21,503 nucleotides of DNA. Origin: Rhodobacteraceae bacterium UBA3069 (GTDB lineage: Bacteria > Pseudomonadota > Alphaproteobacteria > Rhodobacterales > Rhodobacteraceae). Below, piece after piece: positions 7,635 to 14,832 of this stretch. The DNA is taken from positions 1 through 21,503 of the forward strand of contig DFBX01000087.1 in the NCBI GenBank assembly GCA_002366795.1, written 5' to 3'. Position 1 is the stretch's first letter; each line of letters opens with the position of its first letter. Below the pieces are notes generated by a model that was given only the letters and a program-made list of their open reading frames with translations, ran no database searches and was not told the origin of the DNA. A program made the translations under genes and the position numbers.

Positions 7635-8186
7635 ATGAAAAAACAGCGCCTTAGCAAAACAGACTGGATCAAGGCGGGTCTTGCAGCCCTTTCCGCCCAA
7701 GGACCATCCGCACTGAAGGCAGAGCCGATGGCGGCGATGCTTGGCACGACCAAGGGCAGTTTCTACTGGCATTTCAAGGATGTGCCGGATTTTCACGCAC
7801 AGATTCTGACCGCTTGGGCCGACCATGCGATGGGCCATTTGACAGAATCCCTCGCCGCGGAGCCGACCGCCCCCGCGCGCCTGCGCCGTTTGGGGCAAAT
7901 CGTGGCCGAATCGCACCATCCTCTGTGTGATAGTCCCGCGCTAGAGCCTGCAATCCGCGCATGGGCCCGCGCCGATGCCGCCGTGTCCAGCAAATTGGCC
8001 GAGGTGGACGCCGAGCGCATCGCCCTTTTGCAGGGGCTTTTGTCGGAAACCGGCATCACCAACCCCGAAATGGCGCGCATCATCTATGCGGCCAACACCG
8101 GGATGGAGGAGCTGTCAACCCGCGACGGGCAAAGCAACGCGGGCGCGATGGGGTCGCTGGTCGACCTGGTGCTGGCGCTTAGCTGA
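7635..8186 (+). CDS. TetR family transcriptional regulator
   Basis: A 183-residue regulator. Residues ~8-50 form the TetR DNA-binding domain: helix 1 TDWIKAGLAALSAQG, then the helix-turn-helix MAAMLGTTKGSFYWHFKD (residues 32-49), a very typical recognition helix. The C-terminal ~130 residues are an all-helical ligand-binding/dimerisation domain with no recognisable ligand signature. It diverges from the DadA-like gene over a 150-nt intergenic region and so may control that gene and itself; no long clean palindrome other than the hairpin at 7502-7515 was found to support this. No ribosome binding site precedes the ATG and the upstream sequence looks like a leaderless promoter. It ends 18 nt from the convergent recO. 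Confidence 0.92.
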   Translation: MKKQRLSKTDWIKAGLAALSAQGPSALKAEPMAAMLGTTKGSFYWHFKDVPDFHAQILTAWADHAMGHLTESLAAEPTAPARLRRLGQIVAESHHPLCDSPALEPAIRAWARADAAVSSKLAEVDAERIALLQGLLSETGITNPEMARIIYAANTGMEELSTRDGQSNAGAMGSLVDLVLALS

Positions 8187-8204
8187 TCCGCCTGTCCGGT
8201 CCGC

Positions 8205-8933
8205 CTAACCGATCCGTTTGGCGAACCGGTCAAGGAAACGCTGACGCGCCTGCGGCAAGGGCACATCGCCCAGTTCGGGGGCCAGCCGGTGGTGCAGGAA
8301 ATGGCCGGTGGTGCGGAATGCCTCGGCCACCTCGTGATCGGGGCCCATGCCTTCGCCCAGCATACAGGGCGGCAGCGGCAGCAGCCGGTCCGCCCATTCC
8401 CCCGCCGCCGAGGCCGCCACAGCCCGCCCTGTGCGCGGCGAAACATAGGCCAGATGGTCATTCGCGCCCGTCACCGCGCAGGCGGTCAGGTCCATCCCGT
8501 ATCCCAATTCATCCAGCAATGCCATTTCCCAACGCATATAGGCCAGCGGCCAGATGTCGGATTGGCCCAACAGGTCCAGCAGGCGTTCCGTCTGGTCATA
8601 CAGCCGTGCATGCGCCTCGCGCTCGGGCAGGGAAAACAGCAGCAAGGCGGTGACGGTATTCAGCCCCTCCAGCGCCAGCCGGTCCTGCATCACAACGGCA
8701 GAGCGGCTGCGGACGGGTTCAACGGTGAACGACCCGGCATGATCCTCCAGCCGCGCTTTCCACGTCACTTCGACTTGGGCACCGGGCTGCAACAGGGGCG
8801 CGATACGGCGGCTGGCCCCGCCGCGCACGATGCCGGCATGGCGGCCACGCGCGGGCGTGAACACCTCCAGCAGGCTGGCGTTTTCGCCATGCGGCCTGCT
8901 GCGTAAAACTATGCCCTGATCGCGCCATTCCAT
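8205..8933 (-). CDS. recO: DNA repair protein RecO
   Basis: A 242-residue RecO, which with RecF/RecR loads RecA on SSB-coated single-stranded gaps. The N-terminal OB fold begins MEWRDQGIVLRSRPHGENASLLEVFT and continues through HAGIVRGG, a classic RecO start. The helical C-terminal part includes LLDELGYGMDLTACAVTG and VSPRTGRAV. The cysteine cluster that forms a zinc finger in some RecO proteins is not present: only one cysteine is seen at that place. The open frame extends to 9164 but overlaps the divergent membrane-protein gene; the ATG at 8933 matches family starts. No clear ribosome binding site except a G-run directly against the start, and promoter boxes put transcription onset at the ATG. 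Together with rnc and era it belongs to a widely conserved neighbourhood. Confidence 0.93.
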   Translation of the reverse strand: MEWRDQGIVLRSRPHGENASLLEVFTPARGRHAGIVRGGASRRIAPLLQPGAQVEVTWKARLEDHAGSFTVEPVRSRSAVVMQDRLALEGLNTVTALLLFSLPEREAHARLYDQTERLLDLLGQSDIWPLAYMRWEMALLDELGYGMDLTACAVTGANDHLAYVSPRTGRAVAASAAGEWADRLLPLPPCMLGEGMGPDHEVAEAFRTTGHFLHHRLAPELGDVPLPQARQRFLDRFAKRIG

Positions 8934-8940
8934 CCCCCCG

Positions 8941-8969
8941 GTTATCGGGTGCGAACGGCCCAAGGGCAA
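8941..8969 (-). promoter_or_regulatory. recO: Probable leaderless promoter of recO
   Basis: On the minus strand TTGCCC (8969-8964), a 17-nt spacer and GATAAC (8946-8941), then 7 nt to the ATG at 8933. Each box matches consensus at 4 of 6 positions with ideal spacing, so transcription would begin at or next to the start codon. Confidence 0.45.
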
Positions 8970-8978
8970 GCGGCTTGC
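8966..8978. repeat. Inverted repeat joining the divergent recO and Pr6Pr -35 regions
   Basis: GCAAG-CGG-CTTGC is a perfect 5-bp inverted repeat. Each arm supplies a TTGC -35 core, one for recO leftward and one (TTGCGC, 8975-8980) for the rightward membrane-protein gene, whose boxes continue as CATGGT (8998-9003) 17 nt later and 6 nt before the ATG at 9010. The rightward -10 is poor (3 of 6). Two polymerases could not occupy both at once. Confidence 0.35.
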
Positions 8979-9009
8979 GCCCCGCGCGGCGTCTCGGCAT
9001 GGTGGCCGC

Positions 9010-9690
9010 ATGACTGGACAAGCTCGCATTTTCGCCGCGCTGGTCGCCTGTCTTGCATGGGGCGGGCTGATTCTGCATGTGCAACTGGGCCTGGGCCGGA
9101 ACCCGAATTTCACGATATGGGAAGAGCTGTGGCGATCAGGCCGGTATTTCACCGTCCTGACCAACGCGCTGACCGCCGTGACGATGACCCGTATGGCCCT
9201 TGACGCACGTATCAGCAGCGGTTTTCTGGCCGGGTTGACCCTTTGGATGGTGATCGTGGCCGTGGTCTATCACACGCTTCTGGCGCGTGACCACGAAGGC
9301 ATCCATTGGATCAAGGACCAGACCGAACATACATTGGTGCCGCTTGCTCTGCTGCTGTGGTGGCTGCATTTTGCCCCGAAAACGCCCGTGACACCGCGCC
9401 ATGCCCTGCTGTGGCTGGTCTGGCCCGGCGCCTATATGGCCTATGCCCTGATCCGCGGAGAGATCGACGGACGCCACCCCTATTTCTTCATCGACCCGCC
9501 ATTGATCGGCTGGCCGAAGGTGTTGATGTGGATCGCGGCGATGACGGTTGGGTTTTACGCGGCAGGGCGGGCGATGGTCTGGCTGTGCAGGCGGCTTAGT
9601 CCAGCCCCTCTTGATCCAACAGGTCGCGGCCCTGCCGGTCTTCGACCTCGATCACCCAAAGATCGGGGTCATAGCCGCGCTGACGGGTGA
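9010..9690 (+). CDS. Pr6Pr-type (FAR-17a/AIG1-like) membrane protein
   Basis: A 226-residue membrane protein with about six hydrophobic segments. The patterns FTVLTNALTAVTM, VVYHTLLARDH, DQTEHTLVPLALLLWWLHF and WPGAYMAYALIRGEIDGRHPYFFIDP are typical of the Pr6Pr family (androgen-induced gene/FAR-17a-like); the eukaryotic relatives hydrolyse fatty acid esters of hydroxy fatty acids, but the role of bacterial members is unknown. The membrane part ends near residue 195 (AMVWLCRRL). The last ~32 residues are proline/arginine-rich and are read from the strand opposite the DUF1491 gene, so the frame continues 95 nt into it; a natural stop seems to have been lost or the family end lies near 9597. 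No good ribosome binding site (GGTGG at 4 nt). It interrupts the usual era-recO proximity in opposite orientation. Confidence 0.8.
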   Translation: MTGQARIFAALVACLAWGGLILHVQLGLGRNPNFTIWEELWRSGRYFTVLTNALTAVTMTRMALDARISSGFLAGLTLWMVIVAVVYHTLLARDHEGIHWIKDQTEHTLVPLALLLWWLHFAPKTPVTPRHALLWLVWPGAYMAYALIRGEIDGRHPYFFIDPPLIGWPKVLMWIAAMTVGFYAAGRAMVWLCRRLSPAPLDPTGRGPAGLRPRSPKDRGHSRADG

Positions 9691-9925
9691 TGGTGGCGTC
9701 CACCTCGGCCTCGGGCCCCTCGGACAGAACGGCCCATTCGCGCGCGCCACTCATCAGGTCGAACTGGCGCTGTTTCAAAACCGCCCGCCCGTCCAGAGTG
9801 GCCAGTTTCACCAGAACGGCACCCGCCGTGTCATCGCCGTGGGCGGTGACATAGGCCGGAATATCGGCCAGCCGCAACCGCATGAGGTATGCCTGCACCC
9901 AGAATTGAGAGGTCAGCCGCGCCAT
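9596..9925 (-). CDS. DUF1491 family protein
   Basis: A 109-residue protein matching the alphaproteobacterial family DUF1491, of unknown function. It starts MARLTSQFWVQAYLMRLR and contains the family features GDDTAGAVLVKL and a mid-protein FDLMSG..W segment; the last third (ITRQRGYDPDLWVIEVEDRQGR) is a strongly conserved portion. No signal peptide or membrane helix. It lies 9 nt after era on the same strand, and its AGGG ribosome binding site (7-nt spacing) abuts the era stop codon, so it is co-transcribed with and perhaps functionally tied to era. Its 3' end is overlapped by the convergent Pr6Pr frame. Confidence 0.88.
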   Translation of the reverse strand: MARLTSQFWVQAYLMRLRLADIPAYVTAHGDDTAGAVLVKLATLDGRAVLKQRQFDLMSGAREWAVLSEGPEAEVDATITRQRGYDPDLWVIEVEDRQGRDLLDQEGLD

Positions 9926-9934
9926 GCGCCCGCC

Positions 9935-10840
9935 CTAGTTCCCGTCTTTGAAATCAAGGCCTATCTGCGAAAACCGTTCGGATTCTTCCATCCAGTTCTC
10001 GCGCACTTTCACTTGCAGGAACAGATGCACCCGGCGGCCAAGGAACTCTTCCAGCTCCTCTCGGGCGGCCTTGGAAATCGCCTTGATCGTCTCGCCCCTG
10101 TTGCCCAGAACGATACCTTTGTGGCCATCGCGCATGACGTAAATGATCTGGTCGATCTTGGCCGACCCATCCTTGCGCTCTTCCCAATTCTCGGTCTCAA
10201 CCGTCAATTGATAGGGCAATTCCTGATGCAGGCGCAGGGTCAGCTTTTCGCGGGTCATCTCGGCCGCGATCATGCGCAGGGGCAGGTCCGCGATCTGGTC
10301 CTCGGGGTATAGCCACGGGCCTTCGGGCAATTCCGCCGCCAGCCATTCGCGCAGATGGTCCACACCATGGCCCCGTTCGGCCGAAATCATAAACGTGTTG
10401 GCGAACTCATACTTCTGGTTCAGATCGGCGGCCAGTTTCAGCAGCACCTCGGATTTCACGCGGTCGATCTTGTTGATGGCCAGCGCGACGGTGCGACCCT
10501 TGCCGATATCTGCCAGCCCCTCGATGATGCGCGCCACCCCTTCTGTGATGCCGCGATGCGCCTCGACCAGAAGGACGATGATATCCGCGTCGGCGGCCCC
10601 GCCCCAGGCGGCGGCGACCATGGCGCGGTCCAGTCGGCGGCGCGGTTTGAACAGTCCCGGCGTGTCCACGAACACGATCTGCGCGTCGCCTTCCATGGCA
10701 ACGCCGCGAATGCGGGCGCGGGTGGTCTGCACCTTATGCGTGACGATCGACACCTTGGCCCCCACCATCCGGTTGGTCAGGGTGGACTTGCCTGCATTAG
10801 GCTCGCCAATAAGGGCTACGAATCCGGCGCGTGTGGTCAT
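9935..10840 (-). CDS. era: GTPase Era
   Basis: A 301-residue ribosome-assembly GTPase that binds the 3' end of 16S rRNA and helps mature the 30S subunit. G-domain motifs: P-loop GEPNAGKS (12-19), DTPG (59-62), NKID (119-122). The C-terminal KH RNA-binding domain (~205-301) contains GHKGIVLGNRGETIK and ends KVRENWMEESERF. The ATG at 10840 is chosen because AGGA lies 8 nt upstream and the length equals E. coli Era; the frame is open to 10873 but no ribosome binding site precedes that start. It follows rnc by 87 nt on the same strand. Era and RNase III commonly sit together and both act on rRNA precursors. Confidence 0.97.
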   Translation of the reverse strand: MTTRAGFVALIGEPNAGKSTLTNRMVGAKVSIVTHKVQTTRARIRGVAMEGDAQIVFVDTPGLFKPRRRLDRAMVAAAWGGAADADIIVLLVEAHRGITEGVARIIEGLADIGKGRTVALAINKIDRVKSEVLLKLAADLNQKYEFANTFMISAERGHGVDHLREWLAAELPEGPWLYPEDQIADLPLRMIAAEMTREKLTLRLHQELPYQLTVETENWEERKDGSAKIDQIIYVMRDGHKGIVLGNRGETIKAISKAAREELEEFLGRRVHLFLQVKVRENWMEESERFSQIGLDFKDGN

Positions 10841-10927
10841 CAAGAGGTTCCTGCAAATAGACCGCGTTGGCATAGCGGATTTGGGCGCGGGGCGCCATAT
10901 GGTTTGCGATTTCTGATTGCCCAGCGG

Positions 10928-11611
10928 TCAGTCGTTCAACACGCGGTCAAGCAGCGCCTTTGCGGCGGCCTGTTCGGCCTGCCGTTTCGATCCTGCGGTG
11001 GCCTCGGCCTCTTCGCCACTGGCCAGCCGTGCGGCGATGGTGAAAACCGGCGCGTGATCGGGGCCAGAGCGGCGGATTTCCACGTAGCGAGGCGGTTGCA
11101 GCCCGCGCGCCTGCGCCCATTCCTGAAGGCTGGTCTTGGCGTCGCGCGCGTCATCCTCGACCGCCTCGACGCGCTTGCCCCACAGCCGCACGATCATGTC
11201 GCGCGCTGTATCGAACCCGCCGTCCAGATAGACGGCGGCAATCACCGCCTCCATCGCGTCGCCCAAAAGTGCCTGCTTGCGCCGACCGCCCGACATCATT
11301 TCGGACCGGCCCAGTTTCAGCACATCGCCCAGCGCAATCTGGCGGGCCACGTCGGCGCAGGTTTCCTTGCGCACAAGGGCGTTGAAACGGGGGGCAAGCT
11401 GCCCCTCGCTGGCCTTTTTATCCAGATGCAGCAGCGATTCCGCCATAACCAGCCCCAGCACCCGGTCACCGAGGAATTCCAGCCGCTGGTTGTCTTCGCG
11501 CGTGGCCGAGGACATCGAGGGGTGCGTCAGCGCACGGCGCAGCAATTCAGGGCGCGCGAAGGAATGCCCAATCCGGCCCTCAAAGGCCTTGAGTTCGGCA
11601 GACAGCTTCAC
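10928..11611 (-). CDS. rnc: Ribonuclease III
   Basis: A 227-residue double-strand-specific endoribonuclease that processes rRNA precursors and structured mRNAs. The signature NQRLEFLGDRVL (41-52) supplies E45 and D49, and LLGDAMEAVIAAVYLDGG supplies D118 and E121, the metal-binding catalytic set. A dsRNA-binding domain occupies ~150-225 (TSLQEWAQARG...GSKRQAEQAAAKALL). I choose the GTG at 11611, which overlaps the lepB stop as GTGA and has AAGGGGG 4 nt upstream; the frame continues 11 codons into lepB without a better signal. The overlap implies translation coupled to lepB. Downstream is era, as in many proteobacteria. Confidence 0.96.
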   Translation of the reverse strand: MKLSAELKAFEGRIGHSFARPELLRRALTHPSMSSATREDNQRLEFLGDRVLGLVMAESLLHLDKKASEGQLAPRFNALVRKETCADVARQIALGDVLKLGRSEMMSGGRRKQALLGDAMEAVIAAVYLDGGFDTARDMIVRLWGKRVEAVEDDARDAKTSLQEWAQARGLQPPRYVEIRRSGPDHAPVFTIAARLASGEEAEATAGSKRQAEQAAAKALLDRVLND

Positions 11612-12444
11612 TCGACCCCCTTGAAAAAACGGTCGCCGCGCCATGTCCAGAAGGCAAACATCGACCGCCCGCCGGACGAGAACATGATGCGATCCGCGCG
11701 GCCGATCAGGTTTTCATACGGCACGAACCCGACCCCGCCCGCCGTCTGCGGCACGCGACTGTCGGTGGAATTGTCACGGTTGTCACCCATGAAGAAATAA
11801 TGCCCCGCAGGCACAGTATAGATGCCCGTGTTGTCCAGCGACCGCTTACCGATATTCAGGATCGAATGCTTGACCCCGTTCGGCAGCGTTTCGATGAATT
11901 TCTCTTTCTCGCAGATGCCACCCGCGCCCACCACGCCATTGGCACAGCTGGGGGACAGGCCTTGCGGCCCCTGCCGCCCCGCGATTTCGGTGAAAGTGCC
12001 ATCGGGCTGCTGCGGCACAGGCTTGCCGTTGATCTGCACCACGCCATCCGTCACCTGCACGGTGTCGCCGGGCATGCCAATCAGCCGCTTGATGTAATCG
12101 GTGCCATTGACCGGATGGCGGAACACCACCACATCGCCGCGCTCCGGCTCGCCGCCCAGGATGCGGGTGTTGTCACCGTCCAGCCAGCCGCAGATGTCCT
12201 TGGCGTCGATGTTCAGCCCCACGGCGGGGATGCGAACCGAGGGGCAAGAGGCGTAGGAATAACCATAGCTCATTTTGTTGACGAACAAGAAATCGCCGAT
12301 CAGCAGCGTGTCTTTCATCGACCCCGAGGGAATCCAGAACGGCTGAAAGAACAGCGTGCGGAACACGCCCGCGATCACCAAAGCCCAGACGATCGTCTTG
12401 ATCGTCTCGATGATGCCTCTGCCCTGTTTTTGCTCGGATGCCAT
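11608..12444 (-). CDS. lepB: Signal peptidase I
   Basis: A 278-residue inner-membrane leader peptidase that cleaves Sec and Tat signal peptides on the periplasmic side. One N-terminal transmembrane helix (~14-34) precedes the catalytic serine S42 in WIPSGSMKDTLL; the general base K119 lies in GTDYIKRLIGMPGD; GDNRDNSTDSR near the end is the third conserved signature. An insertion of ~50 residues with two cysteines (around SCANGVVGAGGICEKE) lies between the catalytic boxes, as in Gram-negative LepB. Start choice: AGGAG is 9 nt from the ATG at 12444 but only 3 nt from an in-frame ATG at 12450; I prefer 12444. Stop overlaps the rnc GTG start by 4 nt. Follows acpS by 57 nt. Confidence 0.96.
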   Translation of the reverse strand: MASEQKQGRGIIETIKTIVWALVIAGVFRTLFFQPFWIPSGSMKDTLLIGDFLFVNKMSYGYSYASCPSVRIPAVGLNIDAKDICGWLDGDNTRILGGEPERGDVVVFRHPVNGTDYIKRLIGMPGDTVQVTDGVVQINGKPVPQQPDGTFTEIAGRQGPQGLSPSCANGVVGAGGICEKEKFIETLPNGVKHSILNIGKRSLDNTGIYTVPAGHYFFMGDNRDNSTDSRVPQTAGGVGFVPYENLIGRADRIMFSSGGRSMFAFWTWRGDRFFKGVE

Positions 12445-12501
12445 TGGCATTCTCTCCTGCTCTGTCGGTCCCGCGCTACATGAGGGGCGCGCGAAGGGGT
12501 G

Positions 12502-12903
12502 TCAAGGTTGCGGCACGGCCTCGATCACGACGAAGGCTTGCGCCCAAGGGTGATCGTCGGTCAGGGTGACGTGGATTTTGGCGCTATGGCCCTGTGGGGT
12601 CATCTGGGCCAGCCGTTCGGCGGCCCAGCCCGTGACCGCCATTTCCGGCTGTCCTGTGTTCAGGTTGGTGACGGCCATGTCCTTCCACGCGATGCCCATG
12701 CGCAGGCCGGTGCCCAGCGCCTTGGAACATGCCTCTTTCGCGGCCCAGCGCTTGGCATAGGTGCCCGCCACATCGGCGCGGCGTTCGGCCTTGGCCTGCT
12801 CGACCTCGGTGAAGACACGGTTGCGGAACCGGTCACCGAAGCGTTCCAGCGTCTTTTCTATCCGTTCGATATTGGCCAGATCGCTGCCGATGCCGATGAT
12901 CAT
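12502..12903 (-). CDS. acpS: Holo-[acyl-carrier-protein] synthase
   Basis: A 133-residue phosphopantetheinyl transferase that moves 4'-phosphopantetheine from CoA to the serine of acyl carrier protein, enabling fatty acid synthesis. Metal/CoA-binding residues are D8 in MIIGIGSDLANIERI and E57 in AKRWAAKEACSKALG, both family signatures. Length is normal. The ATG overlaps the stop of the preceding exported-protein gene as ATGA, and GGGA is 5 nt upstream, so translation is probably coupled. Its position next to pdxJ is shared with E. coli. Confidence 0.97.
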   Translation of the reverse strand: MIIGIGSDLANIERIEKTLERFGDRFRNRVFTEVEQAKAERRADVAGTYAKRWAAKEACSKALGTGLRMGIAWKDMAVTNLNTGQPEMAVTGWAAERLAQMTPQGHSAKIHVTLTDDHPWAQAFVVIEAVPQP

Positions 12904-13364
12904 TCGCGTCCCAATTCTTGGCTAACGTCGATCTGGCCCGTGGCCTGATTGATCGTGATGTCCAACATGGCCGAATTGGCAAAGCCTTCTTCTGGCGAGT
13001 AGATCATGGCCGGAAGCGTCAGCACCAACCCGCGCCCCTGCACGTATTCGGCACCGAGCGCGCTGAAATCCATGCCTGCATAGCCGATTCCGCCCGCGAA
13101 AGAGACAGTCCGACATTGCCGTTCGCCCAGCTCGTTCAGGGGTGGCGACAGGACCAGCAGGTGAAATGCGCCCGCTGCCGGCTCGACCGTGTCCAGCAAT
13201 GCCACGCGCACCGCGCCCTTGGCGAAGGTCCGGGTGTTTTCCGCCCACGGTTCGACCAGATTGCGAACCGAAGCCTGCCAGTCGCAATCGTTCAGCACTT
13301 GTGCGGCCAGCGGGCTGGCAAACGACACTGCCAGCCCCAAGGTCAGAAACGCCGCGCGGATCAC
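12900..13364 (-). CDS. Exported protein of unknown function between pdxJ and acpS
   Basis: A 154-residue protein with a clear Sec signal peptide: basic MIRA, hydrophobic AFLTLGLAVSFAS, then a PLAA-Q cleavage site near residue 21/22. The mature ~133-residue domain has two cysteines (C27 and C84) that could form a disulfide in the periplasm, and looks beta-rich (GAVRVALLDTV, GAFHLLVLSPP, GLVLTLPAMIYS, AMLDITINQATGQIDVS). I do not recognise a named family. The start is GTG, overlapping the pdxJ stop by 4 nt (GTGA), and the stop overlaps the acpS start (ATGA), so it is locked translationally between two essential-type genes. It may serve envelope physiology together with lepB downstream, but this is inference from position only. 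Confidence 0.8.
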   Translation of the reverse strand: MIRAAFLTLGLAVSFASPLAAQVLNDCDWQASVRNLVEPWAENTRTFAKGAVRVALLDTVEPAAGAFHLLVLSPPLNELGERQCRTVSFAGGIGYAGMDFSALGAEYVQGRGLVLTLPAMIYSPEEGFANSAMLDITINQATGQIDVSQELGRE

Positions 13365-14110
13365 GCCCGCGCCTCGTCCATCAGGCGGCGCATTTCCGCG
13401 ATGGCCGGGCCAAGGCCGCGGAAAATCGCCTCTCCGATCAGGAAATGGCCGATGTTCAGCTCCATCACCTGCGGCAGCGCGGCAATGGGCGCGACCGTGT
13501 CATAGGTCAGCCCGTGGCCCGCATGAATTTCCAGCCCCAACTCGTGCCCATAGGCAGCCATGTCGCGCATGCGTTCCAGTTCGGCGTCGCGCTCGTCGAA
13601 CCGGCCCTCGGCGTGGAAATCGCAATAGGCACCGGTGTGCAATTCGATCACCTGCGCGCCGATCCGCGCGGCGGCTTCGATCTGAGGGCGGTCAGCGGCA
13701 ATAAAGATCGACACCCGGCAGCCGGCCTCGCGCAGGGGGGCGATGAAATGCGCCAGCTTGTTTTCCTCGCGCGCGACTTCCAGTCCGCCCTCGGTCGTGC
13801 GTTCCTCGCGCTTTTCGGGGACGATGCAGACCGCGTGCGGCTTGTGACGCAGGGCGATGCGCTGCATTTCATCCGTCGCGGCCATTTCGAAATTCAGCGG
13901 CACGGTCAGGACCTCGACCAGCCCGTCGATATCCGCGTCCGAGATGTGGCGGCGGTCTTCGCGCAGGTGCGCGGTGATGCCGTCGGCCCCTGCATCCTCG
14001 GCCAGTTTGGCCGCGCGCAGCGGGTCCGGATAGGCCGATCCGCGTGCATTGCGCACCGTGGCCACGTGGTCGATGTTCACGCCAAGGCGCAGTTTTCCCA
14101 ATGGTTCCAT
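13361..14110 (-). CDS. pdxJ: Pyridoxine 5'-phosphate synthase
   Basis: A 249-residue TIM-barrel enzyme that condenses 1-deoxyxylulose 5-phosphate with 3-amino-2-oxopropyl phosphate to make pyridoxine 5'-phosphate in the DXP-dependent vitamin B6 pathway. It begins KLRLGVNIDHVATVRNAR, the family signature, with AGADGITAHLREDRRHI, VCIVPEKREERTTEGG, VIELHTGAYCD and IHAGHGLTYDT following in the usual order, the last holding the catalytic histidine. The ATG at 14110 has GGGAG with 7-nt spacing; the frame is open to 14158 but without start signals. It is followed with a 4-nt overlap by the exported protein and preceded by the DUF2062 gene 44 nt upstream. Confidence 0.97.
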   Translation of the reverse strand: MEPLGKLRLGVNIDHVATVRNARGSAYPDPLRAAKLAEDAGADGITAHLREDRRHISDADIDGLVEVLTVPLNFEMAATDEMQRIALRHKPHAVCIVPEKREERTTEGGLEVAREENKLAHFIAPLREAGCRVSIFIAADRPQIEAAARIGAQVIELHTGAYCDFHAEGRFDERDAELERMRDMAAYGHELGLEIHAGHGLTYDTVAPIAALPQVMELNIGHFLIGEAIFRGLGPAIAEMRRLMDEARA

Positions 14111-14154
14111 GGGCGGACTCCCGTTTCCTGTCCCCGTCAGATCGCCAGACCGTT

Positions 14155-14832
14155 TCAACCGGCCTTTTCATCCTTTTTCTTCTTCCGTTCCTCGTGGCCC
14201 GGAAGATGCGCTTTTCCCTTCAGCGCCGCCAGCTTGGCCTTCAGCACGCCTTTGCGGCGTTTCTGATAGGCCTGGATCAGCGGCACACTGATGTAATAGG
14301 CGACCAGCCCGGCAATGATGCCGGGAATGATACCCCCGATCAGATAGGGGAAAAACACCTCGTCGTAAAACACATGCAGGCTGGTCCAGTCCATGTCCTT
14401 GTCGGTAAAGGCCGCGATCAGGTTGCCCTTCAGATCGGCCCCCGCATCCATGAACTTGCCCCCCAGGGAGCGATGGACCTCTGGCCCGCCCCGGTCGATC
14501 CCCAGCAGGAAATACCCGGTCCGCATCGAAATCACGCCAATCGGTACATAGGTCAGCGGATTACCAAAGAAGGTCGCCAGCAGCGCGGCAAGGATATTGC
14601 CCCGCATCACCAGCGCGATCAGTCCGGCGCAAATGAAATGCAGCCCGTAAAAAGGCGTGAAGGTGGTGAACACCCCGGCAAAGATCCCGCGGGCGATTCG
14701 ATGCGGCGGGTCCGGCAAGCGGCGCAGACGGTGCTTGATATAGAGAGCCGCGCGCCCCCAACCGCCGCGCGGCCAGAAGAACTCCAGCACGACCTTCCAG
14801 ATCGGCCTGCGGTCCCTTCTTTTGAAGACCAA
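14155..14832 (-). CDS. DUF2062 membrane protein with TTG start
   Basis: A 225-residue membrane protein of the DUF2062 family, function unknown. After a basic cytoplasmic N-terminus (KRRDRRPIWK) it shows the family core PHRIARGIFAGVFTTFTPFYGLHF and a hydrophobic pair (ICAGLIALVMRGNILAALLATFFGNPLTYVPIG), then a second pair around FFPYLIGGIIPGIIAGLVAYYISV, and a lysine-rich tail (EERKKKKDEK). The start is TTG at 14832, supported by AGGAG with 7-nt spacing; no ATG or GTG fits. The TTG lies inside a perfect 7-bp hairpin that touches the ribosome binding site, suggesting low or regulated translation. Located 14 nt after the rsh stop; co-transcribed. Confidence 0.87.
   Translation of the reverse strand: MVFKRRDRRPIWKVVLEFFWPRGGWGRAALYIKHRLRRLPDPPHRIARGIFAGVFTTFTPFYGLHFICAGLIALVMRGNILAALLATFFGNPLTYVPIGVISMRTGYFLLGIDRGGPEVHRSLGGKFMDAGADLKGNLIAAFTDKDMDWTSLHVFYDEVFFPYLIGGIIPGIIAGLVAYYISVPLIQAYQKRRKGVLKAKLAALKGKAHLPGHEERKKKKDEKAG

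Noticed and set aside
8934..9164. N-terminal extension of recO by 77 codons
   Set aside because: Would overlap the divergent Pr6Pr gene and adds non-homologous Arg/Pro/Ser-rich sequence before the conserved MEWRDQGIVL start.
10797..10898. 33-codon minus-strand ORF before and into era
   Set aside because: Overlaps the era start in another frame, has no clear ribosome binding site and no recognisable sequence.
10355..11800. 481-codon plus-strand frame across era and rnc
   Set aside because: Shadow of the well-identified minus-strand era and rnc genes; composition unlike a real protein.
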